DNA from: Neolewinella aurantiaca
Lineage (GTDB): Bacteria; Bacteroidota; Bacteroidia; Chitinophagales; Saprospiraceae
Assembly (NCBI RefSeq): GCF_008014675.1
Contig: NZ_VOXD01000016.1
Span: forward strand, 62,001 to 126,000
DNA length: 64,000 bases
Direction: 5' to 3'
Positions within the stretch are counted from its first letter, which is position 1. The number at the start of each line of letters is the position of its first letter. The notes under the pieces are model-generated. The model ran no database searches and was not told where the DNA came from. It saw only the letters and a program-made list of their open reading frames with translations. The position numbers and the translations under genes are program-made. Of this stretch, positions 1-8,858 are shown piece by piece.

Positions 1-3000
1 ATGCTGCAATTGTCCTCGGCCAGGGGCAGTGAGTAGTTCGCAAAGGCAGAGCACCAGGTGTCTGGGGCATCTACAATCACCGCCGGCTCGGGGCAGTTGA
101 TGAAGCGGGGCGGATCGTCGTCCGTTACGGTTACCTCGAAACTGCACTGAGAGAAGTTGCCGACGGCGTCTTCGGCGTAGTAAGTAACGGTTGAAGTTTT
201 CTGAGTAGGGCTTACGTGCTCGAAGTCGTAAGAGCCGTTGAACTGATCAGGCAGCGGGTTAGTAATGTCGGGGTTCAACAGAGCGGTAATGTCGAACGGG
301 CCGGCCACTGAACCATCAGGGTTGGTGATCGTGTAGGTGTACAGGATCACGTCGCAGTTATCGGTAGGCAAGGTATGTGCCCACAGGTACTGAGCTTCGC
401 AGGCGAGCGGCTCGGTAAAGAGAGCAACAGGCCCCAGGTTCTCGCAGAGAATCTCTGGTGTGCCGTTTTCGTCGTCGTTGTCACAGCTTCCGGAACGAAA
501 GATTTCACAACCCCGGGCGTCAATTACGGTAAACGACCAGGTAGGCTGTGTGTAGTCAACGAGCAGGTTGCCGAGGTCTTCGGTGAAGTCCTCGTTGTCG
601 TAGTTGATTACCGCTCCGTTAGAGCCGATGTAAGAGCCCTGGTAGGTGAAAGAGCCATTTACGTCATCAGCAATCTGGTCGTTGTCGACGTCTAAGTGAA
701 CGCCGGAAAACTGGATGGTGTAGGGCTCGAGACCACCGGTAACTTCTCCGAGGTTAACGACGCGGTCATTCTGAACGATACACTCACATTCCGGAGAGTC
801 CATGTCGAGTGGTTGCCGGAGCTCGAACGTAGCGTGGGCAATTTCAACACATCCGGTGAGGGCAACGTTGCCGTTTTGCATAACGGCTCCGGGAAGGGCC
901 AGTACATAAGACACCGTTACAAAGCCGGTACCGTCGCCTGGGGTGTAAACACCATCGGTAGAGATGCTTCCGGGGTTGGCCGAAGCTGAACCAGCGGCAG
1001 GAGCGAAAGCTGTAATGCCGAAGCCACCTACAGCGTCGCCGAGGTAAGTGTTGTTGGCTACTTCTGCGTGAGACAGTGTGGTTCCGTCAGGAAGCGTAAC
1101 TACGAGGTAGTTAGAGAAGTCGAGCTGAGAGGGGTTGTTGGCTTCCAGACAGATTTCCGGTGCATCGAGGTCAAAGGAAATGCCTTCGAAGAAATCATCG
1201 ACTTTAATCTGAGAAAGACAAGTTGTAACGTTACCGCTGTTGTCGGTCACGGATAAGGTTACGAGGTTGTAGCCGGTTTCCGTACAGTCGAACATGGTTG
1301 ATGCTGATGGCATCTCGTTTGGCTTGGCAATGAGAATGCTTTCGATTCCGCAGTTGTCGGTACTTCCTCCATTGATGAAAGCGGTGTCGTCCATCTGGTC
1401 TTCAGCGAAAACGGTTACGTTCCCGGTGTTGTCCAGGCGTACGTCGATGTCGACACAAACTGCTTCGGGACGTTGGACATCGACGATTTGGACGTCGAAA
1501 TCACAGGTTTGGGTCTCGGAGCCATCGTCGGCGATGATGTTATCACCGTTGATGTCAACGAGCATGGTGTAGGTCACGGTGCTGGTGCCGAAGGGGAATT
1601 CTATTCCGCTTACGTCGTTGTGGGTGCCACGGGTTGCCAGAGAGTAAGGTGTGGTGGTCTCGGCTGTGGTTCCGTCTGCAAAAGCAATGCTGTAGTTGAT
1701 TACCGTCGCACAGTTGAGGCCCTGCAACGGGGCGATTCCGGTCACAACGGTAGTACAGACATCGCCGTCTACTTTAAGAGCTACGTCGTCAGGACAAGCA
1801 AGAACGGGATCTCCGCTGGTGACCAGAACTTCGAAGGAACAAGTTCCAACGATTCCGGAACAAGAATAGGCGCTGTAAGCAACAGTATAGGTGCCTGGCT
1901 CCAGATCAGAACCGGGAAGGGGGCCGGCGGTTTGGTAAACGCCTGAAGAGGCAACCGCTACCGGAGTAGGTGTTGACGGGCCATTGTAGTACATCGTTGC
2001 CTCGGGGTAATCGGTGAAGCCTTTATACTGAAGGGCGTCTCCTCCGCAACCGTCGTAAGCAACAGGGACAGACCAGCTGACCTCGGTATCGCAAACGCCA
2101 TCCTCCGTGATCACATATCCGTTTTCCGGACAGTTCGCAAACTCGGGAACCGAGTTGTTGTAGACCGGAATTTCGATGGTCTCTTCGTCGGAAAAAACCA
2201 GGTCTACGTTACAGGACGCGGCTGCGAGCAGGTCTTCGATGATGATACCAACGAGAGGAATAGCACCGATGGGGAGCAATTCAAGAAGGTTGATAGACTC
2301 CGAAGTAACCTCTCCGCATACATCCGCAGCGTCAAAGGGCCAGGAGGTTACGTTTCTGATGGTTATGGTTCCGGTATTGCTCACGATGTTGTTGGGTACA
2401 GAGGCGGAACCGCTGGCGGGGAAGACATAATCTTCAACGATGTAATCGAAGTTACCATCACCGTCTGTATCGGCAACAACTATTCCCGATCCGCCGTCCC
2501 CTCCGATCAGGGCACCGAGGTTGGTGAAGATGATTTGTCCGATGGTTTGATCACAAGCGTCTTCGAAAGAGCCCAAAGGAATAGGGTCGATACAAATGTC
2601 ATCGACGATAGGCAGAGGGATACAAATTTCAAAAGTGATGATATCGCAGATTACACCAGCTGCCGGGTTCAGGTCTCCGAGCGTAGGTCCGCCGGTGGCA
2701 ATGTCACCAAAGCTGCCGGGGAGGCTGCCTTGCCAGTCGAAATCAATCGCAGGGTCCGAACACTGGATGAGCCCTGGGTAATTTTCAAGCTCGGCCTCGA
2801 TGAGTTGCGGACCGTTGAGTGTAAAGAAGCTACACGAGAGCGCGAGGTTGTTTTTTACGTCTACTTCGCAGACGTCAGTGGCGTCGGGATCTGGCTCGCA
2901 TTCGTTGGCGAACAGTGCATTAGGAGCGCATCCGTTTCCGTCGTTGTATATAACTACGGTACTACAGGTGGTCTCGGCGCAGGTGCTGATCTGGCTCTCG

Positions 3001-4454
3001 TCAGTATTCGGTGTACTTGCGTCATCGGAGGGGAAAGCACTGGCGCAGCTGGTGGGTGGGCTGTTCTCTTCGGTAAGGCAAATAGTATACGTATTGGAGC
3101 CTGATGCGGCAGGCCCCGATAAGCTTACTGAGCCAAATGCCACCGCTATGGCGTTTGTAGCAGGAGCACCGTTTACCGTGCCGGAGCTACTCAAAATAGT
3201 CAGCGACTGATTGGGGCCGTTGCTGATGTTGGACAAAGTGATGATTTCGTTTCCACCAGCGTTGCAAATAGGAGAAGTATAGCCTCCGACGGTGAACTCA
3301 GGGGACGGTTCCATCAGAATGAGCAGTTCGGCGGTATTGCTTGTTCTGGTAACGTTGTTGCAGGCAGCATCAACCACTGAGTATTGAATACCCAGGCAGC
3401 CACCACCGGGAGGAATCAACAGAAAGTTGTCGTTGATCGTTGCCGCAGGGCCGCTGACCACAGAGAAGGTGCCCCCTTCGAGGTTCGCTCCGTCAAACAT
3501 GACGGAGAGATTGATGGAATCCATCTCGGCTGCGCAGTTGATTAACGTAGGTTTTAAGGACGCAACCGCTTCGGCCAGCACGCTTACCTGAACAATATCT
3601 GAGCTGACCGAACAGAAGTTGTCATCGCTGGTAAAGGTGGCGTTTATACTATAAAGGCCCGCAGGGATTTCTGATACGTCCAGCAGTCCTGTATTCGTAT
3701 CGAAACCCGTTGCCGGAACAGGGTTGATCGTGAAAGATGCGCCGGGGAAAGAGGAGTCGAAATCAATGTCGGCATCGTCACTACAGCGAACCATTACACT
3801 CTCATCTTCTGAGGTCGTTGGGTCGTCGGTAGGGGCTGCTGGTGTAATGTCTACATCGAAGTTGTACTCGAAGTTGATGGTCACGATTTCAAAGCCGTAA
3901 TTATCGCTTCCATCTGAATTAGGATCTGGGGTCCACCCTCCGGTAGGTAGATACGGAGCAACAGTTATATCGATATCGCTATCTGCGAGATCGCTTTCAA
4001 CAGTAGATGCATAAAGCACAAAGTCTCTACAGTAGGAATTGAAAGAAATATTGTCGGGGATGTAGCCTAAATTCCCAATATAGAACGTCCTTCCGGAGAT
4101 GTCTACTTCAAGGTATTCTACGTCAATGTCTCCGGAAAAACATATGTTTATGACCATCGGAGAAGTGACCTCAGTGGCCGGGGGAAGGCCTGTAGTGATT
4201 GCTCGTGACAGGCTGGTCGTTCCGGGAGCGGGGTAAGTACAGCCAACGCCTACGACAAAATTACACGTACCGTCATAGTCTGCAAGACTTCGTTCCTCTC
4301 CTGAGAGAAAGGCTTCTTCAAAAGTACACTGAGCCTGAAGACCTCCTGTGGATGAACACATCACGTAAAGAAGAAGGCACAGGGCGAAACGTCTTGAACA
4401 GACAAGTCGGCCAACCTCCCGCTTGAGGGAAGTAAATAGTTGTTGGGTCGTCAT
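1..4454 (-). CDS. Giant secreted HYR-domain protein, 3' end outside the window
   Basis: An uninterrupted reading frame of about 1,484 codons starts at the ATG at 4454 and runs off the left edge. The N-terminus (MTTQQLFTSLKRE...) leads into a hydrophobic stretch ending in LQAQC, read as a signal peptide. Downstream are Asp/Thr/Ser-rich beta-sandwich segments with paired cysteines. At least two HYR-like modules are recognisable: one begins PEFANCPENGYVITEDGVC (encoded near 2150) and one begins FINCPEPAVIVDAPDTWC (near 80). HYR domains are extracellular Ig-like modules common in large Bacteroidota adhesins. A T9SS sorting domain at the missing C-terminus is likely but not visible. All short plus-strand frames here are antisense shadows. 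The exact ligand is unknown. Confidence in a real gene is high and in an adhesion role moderate. Confidence 0.88.
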   Translation of the reverse strand, partial: MTTQQLFTSLKREVGRLVCSRRFALCLLLYVMCSSTGGLQAQCTFEEAFLSGEERSLADYDGTCNFVVGVGCTYPAPGTTSLSRAITTGLPPATEVTSPMVINICFSGDIDVEYLEVDISGRTFYIGNLGYIPDNISFNSYCRDFVLYASTVESDLADSDIDITVAPYLPTGGWTPDPNSDGSDNYGFEIVTINFEYNFDVDITPAAPTDDPTTSEDESVMVRCSDDADIDFDSSFPGASFTINPVPATGFDTNTGLLDVSEIPAGLYSINATFTSDDNFCSVSSDIVQVSVLAEAVASLKPTLINCAAEMDSINLSVMFDGANLEGGTFSVVSGPAATINDNFLLIPPGGGCLGIQYSVVDAACNNVTRTSNTAELLILMEPSPEFTVGGYTSPICNAGGNEIITLSNISNGPNQSLTILSSSGTVNGAPATNAIAVAFGSVSLSGPAASGSNTYTICLTEENSPPTSCASAFPSDDASTPNTDESQISTCAETTCSTVVIYNDGNGCAPNALFANECEPDPDATDVCEVDVKNNLALSCSFFTLNGPQLIEAELENYPGLIQCSDPAIDFDWQGSLPGSFGDIATGGPTLGDLNPAAGVICDIITFEICIPLPIVDDICIDPIPLGSFEDACDQTIGQIIFTNLGALIGGDGGSGIVVADTDGDGNFDYIVEDYVFPASGSASVPNNIVSNTGTITIRNVTSWPFDAADVCGEVTSESINLLELLPIGAIPLVGIIIEDLLAAASCNVDLVFSDEETIEIPVYNNSVPEFANCPENGYVITEDGVCDTEVSWSVPVAYDGCGGDALQYKGFTDYPEATMYYNGPSTPTPVAVASSGVYQTAGPLPGSDLEPGTYTVAYSAYSCSGIVGTCSFEVLVTSGDPVLACPDDVALKVDGDVCTTVVTGIAPLQGLNCATVINYSIAFADGTTAETTTPYSLATRGTHNDVSGIEFPFGTSTVTYTMLVDINGDNIIADDGSETQTCDFDVQIVDVQRPEAVCVDIDVRLDNTGNVTVFAEDQMDDTAFINGGSTDNCGIESILIAKPNEMPSASTMFDCTETGYNLVTLSVTDNSGNVTTCLSQIKVDDFFEGISFDLDAPEICLEANNPSQLDFSNYLVVTLPDGTTLSHAEVANNTYLGDAVGGFGITAFAPAAGSASANPGSISTDGVYTPGDGTGFVTVSYVLALPGAVMQNGNVALTGCVEIAHATFELRQPLDMDSPECECIVQNDRVVNLGEVTGGLEPYTIQFSGVHLDVDNDQIADDVNGSFTYQGSYIGSNGAVINYDNEDFTEDLGNLLVDYTQPTWSFTVIDARGCEIFRSGSCDNDDENGTPEILCENLGPVALFTEPLACEAQYLWAHTLPTDNCDVILYTYTITNPDGSVAGPFDITALLNPDITNPLPDQFNGSYDFEHVSPTQKTSTVTYYAEDAVGNFSQCSFEVTVTDDDPPRFINCPEPAVIVDAPDTWCSAFANYSLPLAEDNCS

Positions 4455-4836
4455 AATATGCTTGTGTATGAGATTAGGTAAAATTCGTTTCCGCAATAGG
4501 GTCGAGGGAATAAAATCTGAAAAGGGCCAAAAGTGAGCAGGAACAGGATTCCGGTAAACTTCACGCCCACTCAATATTCTGCATTGCTCCCTGAGGACGT
4601 TTCTTTTGGTAAAGAAAAGCTGGCATGATTAAGGCGTGTCGTTTTGCAGAATCGAAACCGGAAGGGGAACAGCAATTGGTAGTCTAAGTGGCTGTGAAAT
4701 TATTAAATAGGATGATGAATGGCTAGTTGTATCGTGTAAATGTTGTTATTGATGGTGATAACAGGTATAAGTACCTATGACATTGCGGCAAATCAGAGGT
4801 TGTTTGGTGGAGAAAAGACAAATTCTTAAACGGAGT

Positions 4837-4856
4837 CTGCACCCGCGGCCGCGCCC
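4837..4856 (+). repeat. Dispersed 20-bp motif, copy 1
   Basis: This matches the window-wide consensus TTGCACCTGCGNNCGCGCCC (written as plus orientation) with two mismatches. It lies between two minus-strand genes, just beyond the 4911-4947 terminator. Confidence 0.6.
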
Positions 4857-4910
4857 GGAAATACCTGAGAGAGTGTACTGATGCCTTTGCTCAGTCCTTT
4901 TCCAGCACGC

Positions 4911-4947
4911 AAAAAAAAGCCCTGACCTGCACGATGCAGACCAGGGC
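4911..4947 (-). terminator. Rho-independent terminator of the barrel gene
   Basis: On the minus strand GCCCTG pairs with CAGGGC and CTGCA with TGCAG around a TCG loop, followed by eight U residues. It begins 28 bases after the stop codon of the gene at 4975-5478. Confidence 0.9.
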
Positions 4948-4974
4948 AATTTTGTGGGTTATGAGGTGTTTCGC

Positions 4975-5478
4975 TTATTTGCCACCGCTGTTCAGCACGT
5001 AGCGAACGGCAAGGTTGCCGTAGCCGCCGCCGAAGCCTCCGCTCCCGAAGCCATCGCCGAGGAAGAGGGTCGGAACCCAGTCGGCAGTGACGGAGATCGG
5101 CGCGTCAGCAAATGTGTACTGAAGGCCAAGGTAACCGGAAACGGTGAAGGTCGTTTCGCCGCCATCAAAGAATTCTGAGTTCCAGAGCTGAACACCGGCG
5201 CCGCCACCAAAGTACCACTGCAGGCCATCGACGGATTCGATGTCTTTGTGGATCTGGTACGCACCATTGATGGTGATCCAGCTGAAGCCGGAGTACCCCC
5301 GGTAGCCAACGTATGCCTCGAGGGCGCTGGATTCGGAGATGAAGGTTTTGTAGCTGGCTGCCCAGGGATAACCCAAACGAAGGCCAGCGGCGGATTTGTA
5401 ATCCTGCGCCTGCATGTCCGCAGAGGCGGCAAAACAGAGGCAGAGTGTGAGAGCAATGAGTGATAAGAGGTTTTTCAT
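4975..5478 (-). CDS. Secreted outer-membrane beta-barrel-like protein, 167 aa
   Basis: The start at 5478 (MKNLLSLIALTLCLCFAASADMQAQ) gives a clean signal peptide cut after QAQ. The frame stays open another 48 codons upstream, but that extension would hide the signal sequence. The mature part alternates aromatic and polar residues (AAGLRLGYPWAASYKTF, YVGYRGYSGFSWITINGAYQ, GYLGLQYTF) and is rich in Gly, Tyr and Trp, as in small eight-stranded outer-membrane barrels of Bacteroidota. The end is Gly-rich, closing with YGNLAVRYVLNSGGK. No substrate or partner can be named. It appears monocistronic and is closed by the strong terminator at 4911-4947. Confidence 0.8.
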   Translation of the reverse strand: MKNLLSLIALTLCLCFAASADMQAQDYKSAAGLRLGYPWAASYKTFISESSALEAYVGYRGYSGFSWITINGAYQIHKDIESVDGLQWYFGGGAGVQLWNSEFFDGGETTFTVSGYLGLQYTFADAPISVTADWVPTLFLGDGFGSGGFGGGYGNLAVRYVLNSGGK

Positions 5479-5705
5479 AGTAAAACGGGTCGGTTTAATC
5501 CGGTTCCAGGAAGTACCGGAAAGGGTGAATGTTTTAGTGAATGTGATGTTGTCTGGAGGGTTGATAGTTCTTAAGACGAAAGGAACTACTCCTTTCCATA
5601 ACCACACCACGATTTCAATCATTGATGCAGTTGGAAAAGTGAGCGTTACACCTAACAGAAGAATTTTTTCTGATCGTGTGAAACTCGCCTCCGGATCGAC
5701 ATAGC

Positions 5706-5719
5706 GTACACAAGTGTAC
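5706..5719. promoter_or_regulatory. Small perfect inverted repeat GTACACAAGTGTAC
   Basis: A 6-bp perfect inverted repeat with a 2-base spacer sits 228 bases upstream of the barrel gene and 30 bases downstream of the X-Pro peptidase stop. It could be an operator half-site pair, but no regulator is adjacent. Confidence 0.25.
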
Positions 5720-5748
5720 CCGTTATCGTTTTATAGCTACGGAGCCCC

Positions 5749-7587
5749 TTATTCTTTGTCTCCCTTAAACGCGCGTCCGAGCACCGACGCTCCCCCCACT
5801 ACCGGAAGAGTTACGGATGTCCCGGAAAGATCAACCGTTACCTGGGTTCCTGGCTTGGGCCAGAGCGTAAACTCCTTGTCGCTGGCGAAGATCAACAGTC
5901 CGATTTGCTGGCCGGTACGGATGATCTGATCGTCGGGCATCAGGTCGAAATTCACATCGACGAATTCGCCGAGCTTCACGTCCTCTTCTTTGCGGATATT
6001 TTTATAGTTGCGGAAATCGGCCCAGCCACGGGTGATCAGGTTGTCGGTGATCACGGTGCGGCGACCTTCCTCCCAGGGCAGGGAGACGAGGTAGACCGAG
6101 AGGTTGGCCCGGGCTTTGTCGGCAGCCATTCGTACCGTTACGCTTGGGGTGCCGGAAATATGAACGTCTTCCGTCAGGGTGGGGGAGACGTAAATCAGTC
6201 GATGCTCCGTGAACTCGGCCCCGGCAAGGGCTTCGGCCTTGAAGGAGTAGTTGTCGGTGAAGGTCTCTTGCTTCATCGTCTGGGTCTGAACGAGGCCAAG
6301 GCCGCCGTGACCGGGAGCACCGGCGGAAGGGTAGAGCGTTACGTCTGCGGCTTTCGGGTTGGGGTAGTCGTCGTAGGCGGTTGGTTGTTGCGGGTCGTCG
6401 CGTTCCCGTACGATCCAGGCTTCGGCGTCGTTCTCAACGTCGTTCTCGATGCCGTGCAGGTAGCGGGTAAACCACCGGTTCATCATCTTCATGGGGGGAG
6501 GGCCTCCGTGTCCGTTCTGGTGGTAGTAGATCTGGGTGGGCAGGCCCATCTCCTTGGCTTTAGCGTAGATGCGGTAACTGTGCTCGGGCATTACGTTCCA
6601 GTCGTTGAAGCCGTGGCTCATCAGCAGCGCCGCCTTCATCGGTGCCATCTGGTTGAGGTAGTCGCGGCCGGCCCAGAAGTCACTGTAATCTCCGGTAATC
6701 CGGTCGATACCGTTCTTCATCTCGGTATCGCGGACAACGCGGTTGTTGTGGGGCCGTTTGTTTTCGGCTCCGCTGTGGATGAAGTCATAAAGCACGTCGA
6801 GGTCTTCGCCCAGGTAGCCGCCAGGGCTGCGCACCAATCCGTTGGAGCGGTAGTAATGGTAGTAACTGGTGTTGGGGGCGATGGGAATGATTGCTTCCAG
6901 GCCTTCTACACCGGTGGTGGCTGCGGCCAGGGGCAGTGTGCCGTTGTACGAAGTCCCCGTCATACCGACTTTGCCGGTAGTCCAGTAAGCTTTCACTTCT
7001 TCCGTTCCGTAGGGTTCTGTGTAAGCTTTGGCGCGGCCGTTGAGCCAGTCGATGACGGCCTTCGGCGCCAGGCTCTCGTTGGGGCCACCGACGGTGGGCG
7101 AGCCCTGACTCAGGCCCGTACCGGGCGAACTGGAATGCACCACGATGTAACCGCGCGGCACCCAGGTTTTGATTTTTCCGTTCGAGATGATTGGTCGCTC
7201 GCCCCGGCGCTGAACTTCAGGGTGGACATGATCGGCCGGAGCTGCTTCGCCAAGTTCGTGTTTCACGTTCCAGAAGAGTTCGCTGCCACCGCGGGCAACG
7301 CCCGCGAAGTAGGGGCTGGTTTCATAGACAACGGGCAGTTTCAACCCTTCGGTTTCTGTTTGTTCCGGCCGGGTGACGGCTACGTGCATGCGGTCCATTT
7401 TTCCGTCGCCGTCGGTATCGAAGGTCGTTTCCACGAACAGGTCGTGGCGGATCCATTTACTGGCATCATCGAAGGCCGGAACGATTTGGGCTTCGCCGTC
7501 TTTGAAGACGGGTTGGGCTTTTTCGGTCTGGGCGGGTAGGGTCGCTACCGAGAAAATCAATAGCAAAAAGGAGAGCGTGTTCTTCAT
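5749..7587 (-). CDS. X-Pro dipeptidyl-peptidase, family S15 (CocE/NonD type), exported
   Basis: This 612-residue alpha/beta hydrolase should release X-Pro dipeptides from peptide N-termini outside the cytoplasm. The chosen start at 7587 (MKNTLSFLLLIFSVATLPAQ) gives a signal peptide. In-frame codons upstream would add a charged segment before it. The nucleophile elbow GTSYNG places the catalytic Ser near residue 213, followed by LPLAAATTGVEGLEAIIPIAP. The later stretch SHGFNDWNV carries the likely Asp, and YHQNGHGGPP the likely His. The C-terminal jelly-roll (HRLIYVSPTLTEDVHISGTP) is typical of PepX/CocE enzymes. Length fits the family. The dispersed motif at 7653 lies just upstream. Related cocaine-esterase or glutaryl-7-ACA acylase activities are alternatives. 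Confidence 0.9.
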   Translation of the reverse strand: MKNTLSFLLLIFSVATLPAQTEKAQPVFKDGEAQIVPAFDDASKWIRHDLFVETTFDTDGDGKMDRMHVAVTRPEQTETEGLKLPVVYETSPYFAGVARGGSELFWNVKHELGEAAPADHVHPEVQRRGERPIISNGKIKTWVPRGYIVVHSSSPGTGLSQGSPTVGGPNESLAPKAVIDWLNGRAKAYTEPYGTEEVKAYWTTGKVGMTGTSYNGTLPLAAATTGVEGLEAIIPIAPNTSYYHYYRSNGLVRSPGGYLGEDLDVLYDFIHSGAENKRPHNNRVVRDTEMKNGIDRITGDYSDFWAGRDYLNQMAPMKAALLMSHGFNDWNVMPEHSYRIYAKAKEMGLPTQIYYHQNGHGGPPPMKMMNRWFTRYLHGIENDVENDAEAWIVRERDDPQQPTAYDDYPNPKAADVTLYPSAGAPGHGGLGLVQTQTMKQETFTDNYSFKAEALAGAEFTEHRLIYVSPTLTEDVHISGTPSVTVRMAADKARANLSVYLVSLPWEEGRRTVITDNLITRGWADFRNYKNIRKEEDVKLGEFVDVNFDLMPDDQIIRTGQQIGLLIFASDKEFTLWPKPGTQVTVDLSGTSVTLPVVGGASVLGRAFKGDKE

Positions 7588-7652
7588 GGCCCTAAGATAA
7601 TCACGACCGGGCAACATTTGCGTCTTCTGCATGACGGTAACCGAATGTTTCG

Positions 7653-7672
7653 GGGCGCGCACGCAGGTGCAA
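7653..7672 (-). repeat. Dispersed 20-bp motif, copy 2 (exact match)
   Basis: All 18 fixed positions of the consensus match. It lies 66 bases upstream of the X-Pro peptidase start and is oriented with that gene. Confidence 0.75.
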
Positions 7673-7709
7673 AGGGTGGTTAAAGGGCTCCGGTTTTACC
7701 TGGTTTTCA

Positions 7710-8232
7710 GTAGCCCCGGCTTCAGCCGGTGGTTTGCTTGGTTCGACGCGAAGCTCAGCGTCTTTTTTTAAGCTTCCGGCTGAAGCCGGAGCTACTGTTA
7801 GAGCCGTGCTTCCCGTAGTAGCCCCGGCTTCAGCCGGTGGTTTGCTTGGTTCGACGCGAAGCTCAGCGTCCGTTTTTGAGCTTCCGGCTGAAGCCGGAGC
7901 TACTGTTAGAGCCGTGTTTCCCGCAGTAGCCCCGGCTTCAGCCGGTGGTTTGCTTGGTTCGACGTGAAGCTCAGCGTCTTTTTTTAAGCTTCCGGCTGAA
8001 GCCGGAGCTACTGTTAGAGCCGTGTTTCCCGCAGTAGCCCCGGCTTCAGCCGGTGGTTTACTTGGTTCGACGTGAAATTCAGCGTCCGTTTTTAAGCTTC
8101 CGGCTGAAGCCGGAGCTACTGTTAGAGCCGTGTTTCCCGCCGTAGCCCCGGCTTCAGCCGGTGGTTTGCTTGGTTCGACGTGAAGCTCAGCGTCTTTTTT
8201 TAAGCTTCCGGCTGAAGCCGGAGCTACTGTTC
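7710..8232. repeat. Tandem array: five 108-bp units, each a long hairpin
   Basis: The unit TAGCCCCGGCTTCAGCCGG recurs at 7711, 7819, 7927, 8035 and 8143, giving an exact 108-base period. In each unit a left arm GTAGCCCCGGCTTCAGCCGG pairs with a right arm (first copy 7776-7795) with 19 of 20 positions complementary across a loop of about 46 bases. Each arm contains its own small palindrome CCGGCTTCAGCCGG. Units differ by a few point changes (GCGAAGCTC versus GTGAAGCTC or GTGAAATTC). The last unit stops after the right arm. The type resembles REP/MITE-like hairpin repeats; mobility is inference. Confidence 0.92.
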
Positions 8233-8293
8233 ATGTACTTGGCAAAAGAGAGGTCCATTTTAAAAACCACCCCTGCTCCTTCAAACCAAAACC

Positions 8294-8313
8294 CGGCATC
8301 CTGCGTTCGCGCC
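8294..8313 (+). repeat. Dispersed motif, copy 3 (variant with one extra T)
   Basis: It reads GCATCCTGCGTTCGCGCC, the form with a T inserted after GCA. It ends 13 bases before the ATG of the next gene. Confidence 0.55.
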
Positions 8314-8326
8314 TGAAAAGGACCCC

Positions 8327-8842
8327 ATGAAAAGAGACTTCCTCCGCCTCCTGAAAGAACTAGACGAAGACGAGCTGCGTGAGGAGCTGAAAACGCTCTA
8401 CGAGCGCTTTCCCGCGCTCCGTGAATATTACAAACTGGAGCTGAGCGGCAGCACCAAAGCAGTGCTTGATAAGTATAAAAAGGATGTACGGAAAGCCTTT
8501 TTTACCGGACGCAGGCGCATGGGGAAACGGGGCCGCAGCAACTCGGCCAAGGTGATTAAAGACTTCAGGGAGGTCTCCATTCACGCCAAAGACCTGATTG
8601 AACTGAATTTTTACCGCGTAGCCGTGATGGTGGAGGCCATGGAATTCTACAACGTAGAGAGCGAGCCTTTCTACAACTCCATGCTGAAAAGCTTTGAACG
8701 GTCAGCAGAGATGGCAAAAAAAGAACTCATGCTCGACACCTTCCGGGAAACGGCGGACGAAATAGTCTCCAATTTCGAAGCCTATGACCGTTATGGCGAA
8801 GGCCGGGACCTCAGGCAGCGGTTTCAGACGTATTGGGGATGA
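8327..8842 (+). CDS. DUF6155-like cytoplasmic protein, 171 aa
   Basis: The protein starts at the ATG at 8327 and has no signal peptide. It is strongly charged and predicted mostly helical (LLKELDEDELREELKTLYERFPALREYYKLEL). The N-terminal pattern of a helix followed by lysine-rich segments (KYKKDVRKAFF, RRRMGKRGRSNSAKVIKDF) matches my memory of the DUF6155 family in Bacteroidota, whose function is unknown. The stop lies only 16 bases from the convergent stop of the M16 peptidase. The real-gene call is strong; the family call comes from pattern memory and no role is proposed. Confidence 0.75.
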   Translation: MKRDFLRLLKELDEDELREELKTLYERFPALREYYKLELSGSTKAVLDKYKKDVRKAFFTGRRRMGKRGRSNSAKVIKDFREVSIHAKDLIELNFYRVAVMVEAMEFYNVESEPFYNSMLKSFERSAEMAKKELMLDTFRETADEIVSNFEAYDRYGEGRDLRQRFQTYWG

Positions 8843-8858
8843 TGTCAGTTCTCCTCTC

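Larger units (their letters stand above)
4455..4974. other. Intergenic region between the giant HYR gene and the barrel protein
   Basis: These 520 bases separate two minus-strand genes. The left part is AT-rich and presumably carries the promoter of the giant gene, but no convincing -7 box could be fixed. It contains one copy of the dispersed 20-bp motif (4837-4856) and the terminator of the upstream barrel gene (4911-4947). No protein-coding frame with plausible composition was seen. Confidence 0.6.
7588..8326. other. Divergent intergenic region filled by a tandem repeat array
   Basis: This 739-base gap separates the minus-strand X-Pro peptidase and the plus-strand DUF6155-like gene. It contains a perfect copy of the 20-bp motif (7653-7672), the 108-bp array (7710-8232) and another motif copy (8294-8313) just before the downstream gene. 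The open frame across the array exists only because 108 is a multiple of three. Confidence 0.7.

Noticed and set aside
4746-4949. 67-codon minus frame between the first two genes
   Set aside because: It runs through the terminator of the barrel gene and through a motif copy, and it has no plausible composition.
5905-7539. A 544-codon open frame antisense to the X-Pro peptidase
   Set aside because: The minus strand carries the clear S15 catalytic motifs; the plus frame is a shadow rich in Val and Gly.
7734-7967. Open frame across the 108-bp array
   Set aside because: The period is a multiple of three, so any frame without a stop stays open. The repeats are hairpins, not codons under selection.
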